Assembly (NCBI GenBank): GCA_945859605.1
Contig: OX243828.1
Span: 23,723,609 to 23,787,608 of the forward strand
Reading direction: 5' to 3'
DNA from: Lumbricus rubellus
Taxonomy: Eukaryota; Annelida; Clitellata; Crassiclitellata; Lumbricidae
Length of the DNA: 64,000 nt
Of this stretch, positions 52,923 to 63,545 are shown piece by piece. Below the pieces are notes generated by a model. That model saw nothing but the letters and a program-made list of their open reading frames with translations. It made no database searches and was not told where the DNA came from. The translations under genes and the position numbers were made by a program. Each line of letters starts with the position of its first letter. Positions within the stretch are counted from its first letter, which is position 1.

Positions 52923-55900
52923 TCAAACCAGCGTACTGTAGGAAGATGCGACCGACAAATAGTTCGGGGCGTAACTTTCACAATTAGCGGCAGCGGCAGC
53001 ACCCTCTGGATAACATCGGGATTCAACCGGATAAAGATAACTGCGGCCGCGAACATCAGAATTTATGTACTTCATGTTATTATATTCAGTTGGATGCTGG
53101 ACATCCTCCAGCATATCCGGATTGTTCTGTATCACAGTGGCTTCCGGATATCGTGAGTCGAGCGGACAAAGATAACCCTGGCTCTGAAAGTCGGCGTTGA
53201 TGTATTCCACGTCGAGGCTGACCGCATGCTGGGCGCCTTCCATCTTGGCAATGATGTTTCGTATCCAGTCGACCAGTTCGTCAAATGTCGGTCTCTGCGT
53301 GTGATCCGGATCCCAACAGTGCAGCATTATTTTGTATCTGCAAAGCAAACAACTCAAACTGATAAATGAAAACACTAAAGACAGAGGAAAGTGGAAGGGA
53401 GGATCTGAGTGGCTGACCCCTCTGTAGAGAGGGATTAATTCAAGCCTGAAGGAAAAGAAGAAGAAAGCAAACATTAACTATCATTGAGCAACCTGCGCTC
53501 GGCTGATCGGGGAGTGCTCTTGGTCCCGTTTGCTCGTACCTCTATCATGCAGAGTCGTGCTTTTTCTGTGGTTGGCCCGGTGGTATGGAATGCCCTCCCA
53601 CTTGAGTTGCGCCTGTTCCCTAGATCACTCTCTGGCATATTTTATAAGCACTTAAAAACTGTTCTGTTTGGCCGTGCTGGAGTCGGGTACGCCTCTGAGT
53701 AGTTTCCTTGAAGAGGCGCTATATAAATACTTGAATGAATGAATGAATCTGCAAACGTTTTATCTGGTTGGGGGCGCCTCTGAGTAGTCCCCCGAAGAGG
53801 CGCTATACAAATTAGCGCAATAGTAATATTAATATATTCTGAAATAAGCATTTCTGAAAACATTGAAATACATATTGAATCAGTTAGTACTATTAGTCTA
53901 TTACTATCAATACTATCTTTGTTATTATTCCTAGTATTATGTTTGTTTTCTTTTCCCAAGGCATAAATGACTCATCAAGAAAATACAAAACATGGCAATA
54001 ATAATACTATTATTATATCAATTAGTGAACAAGCTTATGCTATTGGCGTACAGTGAATCGGGACAATAGGACGGCTGTAGCATTCGTCTTCCGCACTTTA
54101 TGTACTTGATGATATCCCAGTTGTCAACTTCTGGATACGGACAGATTCCCCGTGTCATCAGCTCCCACAGAACCACTCCAAATGACCACTGCAATGAACC
54201 AAAAAATGACCACTTAAGTTAGCCACAAATGACCATTAAAATGAGCAATAAATGACTAGTTCAGTTAGCCACAAATTATCAGATAAATAAAAAAACAAAT
54301 GACTACGGTACTTCAGTTAGCCACAAATGACCAATACAATGAGCAGCAAATGACTACTTAAGTTAGCCAAAAATGACCACTACAATGAGCAACAAATAAG
54401 TGTTTTAACAAGGAATAGAAGACCACTACAGTTAGCAAAATATGACCAGTTTCAAAATCAGTCAACACAATTAAGAATCGCATTTACAGAAAATGTTATA
54501 ATCTCTCAGGTGAATGGGCTACACTGAGAAAAGCATGTACCGGTACAAATGATCAAATATGATGCGAATTAAAGGCACTTCTTTACCCGCAGTTTTTTGT
54601 GCTGAGAGCACCTCTGAATAGTCATTCTTGGAAAGGCGCTATATAAATTTATAGATACAATACGACAAACAGGATGTTGTGCCATATTTTTCCACTTACA
54701 ACATCTGTCCTTGTGCTGTAGATTCCTTTTTCCAGACTTTCCAGGGCCATCCACTTGACCGGCAGTTTGGCTTTTCTATCGTCACTGCTGTAATAGTCGC
54801 TCTCGTAAATATCTCGAGACAAACCGAAGTCTGCAACTTTCACCAACATATCATCGTCTAGCCTACAAGAAGTATTTATGCAAAAATTACTACAAGTGAA
54901 GACATTGTGGTAGTAATATCCTGACAAAATTGAAATGAGACTATGATCTAGTGGATCACGTTAAATTTTATTTGAAAAAGAAGAAAAGAGTGGGTCAAGA
55001 AAGTTAGAAAAACACAATTTTACCATCTATGATATATCTAACTTCAAATGAAATCATATTTTTCGCAAAAAACAAAGAAAAGAATTAGTCAAGAAAGTTA
55101 GTTATTCTACCCTTTATGATATTTAGGCTAAATTCAAATGAAAATCATATTTTTCACAAAAACAAAGAAAAGAGTTTATCAAGTAAGTTAGTTATTCTAC
55201 CCTTTATGATATTTAACTTCAAATGAAATCCTATACTTCACAAAAACAAAGAAAAGAGTTTATCAAGAAAGCTAGAAAAACACTATTTTACCCTTATGAT
55301 GTTTAACTTCAAATGAAATCGTTATAAAAATTATCAACTTACATGCAGTTGCGAGCGGCTAAGTCCCGATGGACAAATTTAAGGTTAGCCAAATAGTTCA
55401 TTCCATCAGCAATCTGCATACCAAACTCCATCAAATTTTTCACCGTAGGACTCTAAAACACAAATAATCAAAACGATATCAAACAGTTTTCGTAAACCGG
55501 ATGGCACTAAAAGCTCTAGTGATCTATCTACACCTCTAAAGACAGTTTACCACTTTAACTTAGCATAACAACTCAGAACCGAACTTCTCACAGAAAAATT
55601 TTAAAAATAGGTTTAGAATTTTGATTAGTGACCAGCAAGAAAATATGTCAGAAATTTATTTTAAAATTTTGAAAAATTGTCAAAATTTATCTGTTTTTAT
55701 GTTTTTAATTAAGAAATATATAAATTTTACGACTTGCTGGCAAATGGCCGTGGATACCCTGTGGTCGATAGACCACCAATGCAATAGAGGTAATTTTATT
55801 TGACTCAGTTTATCTCTGAAATGACAGTGGGCACAAAAAACGTACATTATCCGCACAGCGAATGTACGAAAGCAGATCGCCGTGTTTCATGAAGGGAAGA

Positions 55901-58900
55901 ACGACGAGCGGGAATTCCTCTTTGTCGATGACGATCCCGATCAACTTCAAGACGTGGACGTGATCGAATTCTCGCATCGTCAACGCTTCGTCCAGGAACT
56001 TTCTTGACTCCGTCGGACTCATATAAATGCATTCTATGAAGCAGAGAACAATGGATTACATAACAATGGATCACATAACAATGAATCACGTAACAATGAA
56101 TTACCTAACAATGAATAACGTAACAATGAATCACATAACAATGGACATCTAGACAGGATAATTGTGATGCCAGCAAATAACGGATTAAAGTTAAGTGATT
56201 TTTATATGCATTTACTGCTCACAGCTGGAAATGCGCTAAAAATCTTAGCATACTTCAGTCAGATGCACTGAATCCAATATCAATTAAAACTAAAAACTCT
56301 TTCATTGCGTTGTTCATAACTTCATAAGTATCCTATTGATGAACGTCTAACTCAGTGCTGTCCAACTTTTTTGGCGCCACGGGCCGCAAAAGCAATAGTT
56401 CTCGAAGCCGAGGGCCGCTAGGCAGTAGGTTAAACTCAAAAGTAACAGCAAAATTTATTGATAATTTTTAATTGTATTAAAATTTATTATGTCACAATGA
56501 ATAATAATAAAATTAAAGAATTATAGCCTACAAAGTACACAATGCCATATTTGGAATTATAATCGTTCAGCTGCTTCAGCACAAAAAAGGGTAACAATTC
56601 TGCGAGTTCAGGTGAACCACTTGAAATGACCCTGCTGGCTGCAGGTTGGACAGCACTGGTCTAATACAACTGTGCTGTTTTGCTATGCTAGAGTCAGGAG
56701 CGCTTCCAAGTAGTACCCTTAGAGAGGTGCAGTAGAAATTCTTGAATGAAATAATTAATTATAAATCTGTTTAGACTATAGATCCCAATGTCTCACCAGT
56801 TCGACTTTTAAGCGTCTTTACAGCAACTTCCGCTTCAGCTTTTGGTTCCACCTTAAGGAATCCACGATAGACACATCCAAAGTGGCCTAGCAGTTCAAAA
56901 CAGAAAGATAAGTTAGACAGCATATGACTGTATGGGGCAATTAAGACTTTGCAACCAATTAATTAGAATAAGCTCAAATTTCATAATAAGAATAATATGT
57001 AGAATTATAATTATAATTTTAAGGGAACAAATTAAATAGAATTAGAATCAGCAGTTTAGCATTGAACTAACTCAATAGAATTAGTTGCTACACCACCACG
57101 CAATTCAAAATATATACTCAAAAACCATTATATGAACTAAAAAACCATTGTATGAACTCAAAAACCATTGAATGAACTCAACAACCATTTTATGAACTCA
57201 AAAACCATTGTATGAACTCAAAAACCATTTTATGAACTCAAAAACCATTGCATAAACTCAAAACCATTGTATAAACCCAAAAACCATCGTATGAACTCAA
57301 AAACCATTGTATGAACTCAACAACCATTTTATGAACTCAAAAACCATTGTATGAACTCAAAAACCATTTTATGAACTCAAAAACCATTGCATAAACTCAA
57401 AACCATTGTATAAACCCAAAAACCATCGTATGAACTCAAAAACCATTGTATGAACTCAAAAACCATTGTATAAACTAAAAAACCATTGTATGAACCAAAA
57501 ATCATTGTATGAACTCAAAAACCATTGTATAAACTAAAAAACCATTGTATGAACCAAAAACCATTGCATGAACCCAGAAACCATTGTCTGAACCCAGGAC
57601 CATTGTATGAACACAAAAGACCATTGTATGAACCACAAGCCAATGTATGACCACAAAACCATTTTACGAACCCAAAAACCATTGCATGAACCAAAAACCA
57701 TTGATGAACTCAAACACCATTGTATGAGCTCAAAAAAGTGGTATGGACTCAAAAAAACATTGTATGAACTCAACAACCATTGCATGAACTCAAAAACCAT
57801 TTTATGAACTCAAAAAACCATTGTGTGAACCCAAAAACCATTGTATGAACTCAAAAACCATTGCATGAACTCAAAAACCATTGCATGAACTCAAAAACAT
57901 CATAGAAGCAATGATGAACAAAAACATGGCCGAAGACTGCTGCCCACCTTGACCGATGATGTCAAGAAGGACAAGTCGGTCGCGGCTGATGAGCAGATGT
58001 GAGTCGTTGAGCAGACGTCGTGACTCCTCGTCGAGTATCGGCTCACGTGACGCATGACTGCTGGTGGCGTGGTGGGTTAGACGATGCTGTATCGCTTCGG
58101 AATGGGACAGGTAGGCTGAAGGAAATAAAATCAGTCAACTCAATGTTCTTGGTATAGTTGAATACGAGTGTGTAAACTATGTGTGTGTGTTCGAGCAGAG
58201 GAGATCTAATTGAAGCGTACAAGATCATTACTGGAAAGGAAGCACTATGTTGGGAGACGTCTTTTAAGTTAGCACCAAACAAAGCAACTCGCGGTTTTAG
58301 GTACAAATTGTTTAAGAAGCCAAAAGCAAAATTGGGTCAAAGATTCTTCAGTGCTAGAGTTATAGACTTGTTGGACGGTTTGGATGGCAACAGTGTGTCG
58401 GTGGACACAGTTGCAGCGTTTTAAAGGAAGCTAGGAAATTTGGGCTATTAAATGTTCCAGATTAAATTTGCAGTGGTTCTAACACAGAACCATCGTCTTC
58501 CGAACCACTTAAAACCCATGTTATGTTATGTGTGGGTGTGTGTACAAATATATATATAGATAAGACATATTATATGACAGTGTATATATTTATAATTTAC
58601 AGTATACTATACAAGAATCGGTCAAATTCTTAAAGGTGCTACATAAATGATGGTTACGATTGTAATTTGTGGGGCGTGGTGGTGTAGTGGATATGTTCGT
58701 TGCCTTGCAGCCGGAGGGTTGCAGGTTCGAATCCACCTCAAGCCGCTGTGTAGGGACCATGGGCAAGTCCTTCACTCGCAATTGCTCAGCGCTTCGGCGT
58801 GAAACTCCGATTCAGTGTCTGCGCTGTAGTCTGGAGCGCTACTGAGTACCAATCTTGAAGGGGCGCTACAAAAAGTGCAAATACAATGTCATACGTACAT

Positions 58901-60084
58901 CCAAAATTAATTAATCGCATGCAAACACAACAAAGTTACATATAAAGAGCTTACAGTTTGATACAGGGTTGACCCACATGGCGGTCTGGGTGACCCGGTT
59001 CGCTCCGATGTCAACCTGGCTGCCACCGGAGTAAAGAACGTTTGGAACCGTCTGGAACTTCCTTCTAAACGGACCGCGACGCAGACTCTTCAAGCAGATG
59101 AGGCAGATGATGATGAAGACGGTGCTTCCAAAAAGAAAGGCGAGTATGACCGGCATCCCAAGCGAGAAGAATTCGTCGTATACCCCCCTTGACTCCTCCG
59201 GGGGTCTCAACTGTCCGGGGTGGAAAACCAGACTCCCAACCCTTACCTGAAATGACAGAACAAAAGAACACACCTGAGAAAAGATGCAAAAAAGGGCAAA
59301 ATCTGTCTTGAGGTAATTCAATTCAGTTCCAAACAGTTCACTTACTCGTAATCGACAGTGGGGTTTGTGGGGTGACTATGTGGGGTAAGAAGTATGCCAA
59401 GGTAATTGAATTGTGTTGTATATGAGCATTTATAAAGAGTCTCTTACAGTACTAGATATTCAGAGCTGCTCTCAGCGTGACAGCCCCGAAAAAGGTAAGA
59501 ATGACTTCAAGCACCGAAGGGCTGAAGATGACACCCAATAACATCTTGCCACGGATACAGAGAGGGAGGTAATTCCACATTAAAGCACTATAACCACAGC
59601 ATAACATTCTGAGTAAAGAGCTTGAAGGGGCACTTTAGCAAATGCAAGAAATAAAATTAATAAATAAATACACTCATGTAAGCAAGTTACATACATACAC
59701 TCATACATATGCTTACGGTACATCAGCAGTGAACAACTAAAGTTCTCCAAGCCAGAACCATTGACTTACTTTCTAATCTCATCATTCGACTTGAACCCTT
59801 CAGCCCAGAGCAATCCAGTATTAAACCATGAATAATAATAATTATAATAATCGACCAACAACAACTGTGTCCTACCACTATATCTCTCTGGTGCATTGAT
59901 ATGGGTTGTTCCAGCCAGCATGTCAATTCGACCATCGTCAGTCGTGTCACGTTGCACACGTGACCGCCAACCAGCACAACGTAATCGGTCAGTGTCGCCG
60001 ACAAATTCAGATTCCTTCCCTGTCAAGAAAGAAGCAGAGATCATAAATGAAACAAATAGGTTTTGTTGCATGTTATTATTATTA

Positions 60085-60122
<38 letters not shown>

Positions 60123-61785
60123 TTGTGCTTGCAGCTCTCTGAGCTCTAGCGACCGATAATAATATTATTACTGACTTTTTATATAGCGCACATTCAAAGT
60201 AAACTACTCAGAAGCGCTCCCAGTTCGACAACGGCTAAATAAGGTAGTTTTTAAGTGAGAAAATTAACATATTGGTGTGACCTCTAGGCACAAGACGGAG
60301 TGCAACAGGAAGCCCATTCCAGGTTCTAGACCCAGCCACTGAGAAAGAGCGCCGCTGCATTATAGCAATTTTGAGAGCGAGGGGCCAAGAAAAGAGTTCA
60401 GCTTGATGAGCCAATCGGAGGTCAGATTACAACTGGATGCATTGCATGTAGAATAGATGCAGCATGTGTAGCAGATAGGATGGGATACAATCTGTAGAGC
60501 AGCGGTTCCCAACCCGTGGCCCGCGGGCCTAAAAAATGGCCCTCATCTCTCAAAGAATAAACATATATAATATTATATGAAAAAATTGACAATTTGGACA
60601 CGATAGAACACATACCGGTAATTATTTTCTATTGAAAATTATTTTATTTTGACGTCTATGAATAACATCAAACATTTTATTTTGATTCAATTATAACAAC
60701 CTTATACACATTTAGTTAAATTTTAGCCTTGTGGCTCCCCTAGTGTCCATCAACTAAGAAAAAGTGGCCCTCGTGTCCTCCAACGTAGAAAAAGTGGCCC
60801 TAAGGTCAAAAAAGTTTGGGAACCACTGCTGTAGAGCTATAAATATGAGTGATTTGCACAGTAGAGTCATTCATTCATTCATTCATTAGTTCATTCATTC
60901 ATTCGTTCAGAAAACTTATAGAGTGCCCCTTCAAGAAGCCTATTCAGAGGCGCTCCCAGCCCATCCCAGCAGTCGAACTGCACCTACTTGGGCAGTGCAC
61001 TGGATCCACCATACCTGTAGCTTAAGGATGAGGTGACTTGACTCAAGAGGTTCAAGGCTGTCGTTCTCCGTATGAGGGAAAATTTCCGGATCGACGAAGT
61101 AACCCAACCGACTTAGGTTCGGTTGACTGTCGGGAAAATCCCAAAGATCTCGGACGCCATCCATCGCAAAACGCATCTCAACCGGAAGAAGAAGCGGTTT
61201 CTTGGATAACGGATTTTTCGACGCATTTCTCAAATCTGGAGACCTGCAGATCATCTTTGATCCACCGGGTTCTGCAAGGCATGCCTACAATCAACAAATT
61301 CGTACGTCAAATGACATTTCAATTAACTAGTAGGGCACGATGGTGTAGTAGTGGTGGGTTTGGTGCCTTGGAACCCGAGGGTTCCAGGTTCGAATCCACC
61401 TCAAGCGCCGCCATGCAGGGACCTTTGTGAAACTCCGGAGGCTCGATTCTGCATAGCTGCAGTTTGTGCGAATGGAACCAAGAACACTGAGGGGTGATTA
61501 TTGTAAAAGCAGCACATTTATGTGACAAGTCCTCTCGTTTAGATGGCGGATCTCAAATCCGCAAGATCCAGATAAATTTAACATCTGCCCATTGGTCTCA
61601 ATGACGTTTGGGAATAGTATTTCAAAATTCTCGTTCGTGCAATATGCCAAGAAGAAGAAGTACAGATGAAGATTCTGGGACTCACATCGTCGTATTTCGT
61701 TTCTTCATGAAGAACATTGACGTAAAGTCGAGGTTGACCTACGCAGTCCAAGTTTCTTCCAGTCACCGTCAGATTCATACCTCCG
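52923..61785 (-). CDS. MET: MET-family receptor tyrosine kinase, 3' eleven exons (5' part not found)
   Basis: This is a single-pass receptor whose kinase phosphorylates tyrosines on itself and on signalling adaptors. Exons in transcript order are 61785-61686, 61284-61015, 60019-59876, 59246-58955, 58115-57948, 56886-56797, 56033-55846, 55452-55343, 54862-54700, 54188-54052 and 53337-52923. All are GT-AG and in phase, giving 691 residues. Residues 1-171 hold IPT/TIG folds ([32 protein letters not shown]). A membrane helix lies at about 200-223. The kinase has a GQGHFG loop at 323-328, Lys348, HRDLAARN at 445-452, DFG at 465-467, and activation tyrosines in IYESDYYS, the MET/RON arrangement. 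[16 protein letters not shown] and [12 protein letters not shown] are also MET-like. All catalytic residues are present. The C-terminal tail carries two YIN docking motifs. The Sema, PSI and first TIG domains are missing from the window; the first visible exon starts mid-codon. Confidence 0.93.
53470..53750 (+). mobile_element. L2-like LINE 3' end, best-preserved C terminus
   Basis: It reads [36 protein letters not shown], then [17 protein letters not shown] and a stop. The tail follows: GCCTCTGAGTAG, CTTGAAGAGGCGCTATATAA and (TGAA)n. A second bare tail lies at 53768-53815. It sits in the last MET intron on the opposite strand. Confidence 0.9.
54185..54420 (-). repeat. Degenerate repeats copied from the acceptor junction of a MET exon
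   Basis: Plus-strand AAATGACCACTGCAATGA spans the junction (exon is AAATGACCA, intron begins CTGCAATGA). Related words AAATGACCATTAAAATGA, AAATGACCAATACAATGA and AAATGACCACTACAATGA follow at about 54229, 54325 and 54372, alternating with TTAGCCACAAATGAC. Confidence 0.75.
54965..55335. repeat. About 95-bp tandem repeat, 4 units, MET intron
   Basis: The unit carries AAAACAAAGAAAAGAGTTTA, TCAAGAAAGTTAG and TATGATATTTAACTTCAAAT. The array ends within 10 bp of the donor of the exon at 55343. Confidence 0.85.
56046..56148. repeat. 15-bp repeat next to a MET acceptor
   Basis: Units of AACAATGGATCACAT / AACAATGAATTACCT begin 13 bp upstream (in transcript sense) of the exon at 56033 and fill the branch-point zone. 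Confidence 0.85.
56353..56658. mobile_element. hAT-like MITE, 306 bp
   Basis: The ends CAGTGCTGTCCAAC and GTTGGACAGCACTG are perfect inverted repeats. The flanks GTCTAACT and GTCTAATA agree at 6 of 8. GCCACGGGCCGC and GAGGGCCGC are typical subterminal hAT words. It lies in a MET intron. Confidence 0.8.
57115..57898. repeat. 20-bp minisatellite, about 38 units, MET intron
   Basis: The unit is TATGAACTCAAAAACCATTG. A seven-unit block with marker variants (CAACAACCATTTT, CCATTGCATAAACTC, CCATCGTATG) is repeated about 139 bp later. It starts 50 bp from the donor of the exon ending at 57948. Confidence 0.95.
58180..58535 (+). mobile_element. Non-LTR reverse-transcriptase C-terminal fragment
   Basis: It reads [18 protein letters not shown], then [20 protein letters not shown] and [11 protein letters not shown]. 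This is the RGDLIE-x-YK ... R-FFS-RV-x-x-W/L end of many LINE reverse transcriptases. The 3' UTR ends ATGTTATGTTATGTG. Confidence 0.75.
58668..58890 (+). mobile_element. tRNA-derived SINE, family A, same subgroup as 38164
   Basis: The head GTGGGGCGTGGTGGTGTAGT is followed by GGATATGTTCGTTGCCTTGC and B box GGTTCGAATCC. The tail TTGAAGGGGCGCTACAAAAA ends in GCAAATACAA. Confidence 0.92.
60165..60480 (-). mobile_element. LINE 3' end fragment
   Basis: The minus-strand frame reads [18 protein letters not shown] before the hairpin tail (TTTATATAGCGCACATTCAA on the plus strand). The upstream W-N-x-LP block is eroded. Confidence 0.65.
60500..60828. mobile_element. hAT-like MITE, 329 bp, perfect 8-bp target duplication
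   Basis: The ends CAGCGGTTCCCAACC and GTTTGGGAACCACTG are hAT-type inverted repeats. Both flanks read CTGTAGAG (60492-60499 and 60829-60836). It is inserted in the flank of the LINE fragment at 60165. Confidence 0.9.
60905..60985 (-). mobile_element. LINE 3' tail fragment
   Basis: CTTATAGAGTGCCCCTTCAA and TATTCAGAGGCGCTCCCAGC are the hairpin-tail complement, preceded by (CATT)n. It lies 30 bp from the MET exon at 61015. Confidence 0.75.
61330..61440 (+). mobile_element. SINE family A, 5' half
   Basis: The tRNA-like head GGGCACGATGGTGTAGTAGT and B box GGTTCGAATCC are present. The body stops after TGAAACTCCGG. Confidence 0.82.
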
Positions 61786-61869
61786 CTAAATCGCACAAAA
61801 AAACAGATAAGAGATGATTTAAAAAAATTAATAAGAATTTTTTTGTGTTATTCAACTCATTGATTTGAG

Positions 61870-62010
61870 CTCCATTTCCAGAACTCCTTCTCAGGTATTC
61901 CTCTCTCACCTTAAGACAGTTTTATTTGGCTGTGCTGGGGTTGGGTGCGCCTCTGAATGGTCCCCTTGAAAAGGCGCTATGCAAATTCATTTAATGAATG
62001 AATGAATGAT
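61870..62010 (+). mobile_element. L2-like LINE 3' end fragment
   Basis: The segment reading LKTVLFGCAGVGCASE is followed by TGCGCCTCTGAATGG, CCTTGAAAAGGCGCTATGCA and (TGAA)n. It fills the gap just upstream of the first visible MET exon. Confidence 0.78.
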
Positions 62011-62318
62011 CTTAATTTTTTCCAATACAAATACAAACAACATTTAAACCAATTTCTGTATGGAACCATTGTCTTCCGTCATGGAACCTTGGGTTCCGTG
62101 GAACACACTTTGGGAGATGCTGTCTAATTAGATATCTCTAACAGTCTGTATGTACACAGCAAACTGCAGCAGCATTCCAGGTTTGGCAATGGAAAGCCAC
62201 GGGAGTAGTTGAAAGACTGGTGATACTAATTCAGCACCCCCCCCAAACAGACAGGTGATACTATATCACTTCCTAATAACTACAGGTGACAGCGATTTTT
62301 TTACCTGTTGACCTCTGA

Positions 62319-62326
62319 TGACGTCA
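62319..62326. promoter_or_regulatory. CRE-type palindrome
   Basis: TGACGTCA is a perfect CREB/ATF site. It lies 466 bases upstream of the PC4-like start codon and between it and the MET exons, so it could serve either gene. Confidence 0.35.
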
Positions 62327-62559
62327 TATAATCTAATTAATATTCATAGCGCTGACGGCGTCCTGGCCAATGGTAAGTGAACAATCTCATCCCACATCGA
62401 CGACGCTAGTCTAATTAGTGATCAAGGGACGACTCCCTGTTGCGCGCCGTAAACGAATGCAACCACATTGGGAGACCCCCTTGTGTGTATGAGTAGTTGT
62501 GTAAATAGGGGTTTTGCCATCAAATCCACATACCTGAAAAAGTGACAGCTATCCGTCGT

Positions 62560-62675
62560 CCAATCACACGCGTCCTCGCATAGTGTTATCAATGCGGCGG
62601 CTGCTCATATTAATTGTCGACAACCAATGGCAAGCACGCACAGATCATAATAATGTGCTCCATCCAATATAAAAA
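62560..62675 (+). promoter_or_regulatory. Core promoter of the PC4-like gene: two CCAAT boxes and a TATA box
   Basis: CCAAT occurs at 62560-62564 and 62624-62628, and TATAAAAA at 62668-62675. A start site near 62700 would give a leader of about 85 bases before the ATG at 62785. The order and spacing are those of a classical regulated RNA polymerase II promoter. Confidence 0.6.
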
Positions 62676-62784
62676 ATTGAACATATGTGCAAATTTTCAT
62701 TCTTCTTTGCACTGGTGACATATTCAACAAGTGTAATCTTCTAATTTCGAAACTTATAGACTAGTGAATTACGTTCATATCTTA

Positions 62785-63432
62785 ATGGATACTCCGTTGA
62801 AGACGAGTTCTACGAGGCGAACTATGTTTCCATCCTCAGTGAGTATTTTAAAACTACTAGTATCTTAAGAAAATAATTAAGTTTTTATTCTATTACCTTT
62901 GTATACGTTTATGAAATTATGTTTATTGATTGTGTGTGCGCGTGTGTTTTATTTTTATTTTTGGGGGATTAAGTCTTTAAAATGTTATGTTATTCATTTG
63001 TTGTAGACCGGCAATCATCTTTTTAAGGAATACATCGGCAACAGACGCTATCTAACATCCAGTGTGTACAAGGACGAAATAATGGTACAGATACGCGTAT
63101 ACGATGAGGAAAATGGAAAGTCTTTTCCAACCAAGAAGGGGGCCTCATTCAACAAGGCGGCGTGGGTGAGATTCCTCAGCCAATTCGACGAAATCGAGAA
63201 AAATGTCGATCTGCTCAAATCGGGGCAGGCAGTCGACTACTACCAACACGTTGGAGGACGGTACTATGTTTCAATCAACAAGGAATTCAAGTGCGTGAAT
63301 ATACGTCGGCATTTCCTTCCTCCAAACTCCACGAGAGAGCGTCCGACTCGGAGCGGCATTGCACTACGTTTGGAAGAGCGGAATCTTCTGCTGAAGAAGA
63401 TTCCATTACTGCACGATCGTTTACCGGACTGA
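62785..63432 (+). CDS. PC4-domain protein, probable transcriptional coactivator or ssDNA-binding factor, 159 aa
   Basis: The PC4/SUB1 fold binds single-stranded DNA and assists RNA polymerase II. Exons are 62785-62838 and 63007-63432, with a GT-AG intron of 168 bp in phase 0. After a basic, Ser/Thr-rich start (MDTPLKTSSTRRTMFPSS), residues about 19-90 form one PC4-like unit (YKDEIMVQIRVYDEENGK, KKGASFNKAAWVRFL). Residues about 95-155 form a second (GGRYYVSINKEF, CVNIRRHFLPP, TRSGIALRLEERNLLLKK). Both keep the strand-strand-strand-helix order and the KKG or TRSG turn before the helix. Human SUB1 has one such unit at its C terminus, so this is a double-unit relative, not a clear SUB1 orthologue. 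A partial copy of the second unit follows in the 3' flank. Confidence 0.75.
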
Positions 63433-63447
63433 AAAACGCGTCGTCTT

Positions 63448-63545
63448 GTAATGGTGCAGGCAGTAAACTACTACTAACACGTTGGAGGACGGTACTATGT
63501 TTCAATCAACAAGGAATTCTAGTGCGTGAATATAGGCTACATGAA
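63448..63545 (+). pseudogene. Partial duplicate of the PC4 second unit, non-coding
   Basis: CACGTTGGAGGACGGTACTA and TGTTTCAATCAACAAGGAAT repeat 63228-63305 almost exactly, 222 bp downstream. It lies just after the stop codon. The copy has a frame-breaking change (GCAGGCAGTAAACTACTACT) and an in-frame TAG at the position of AAG (AATTCTAGTG), so it is dead or untranslated. Confidence 0.75.
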
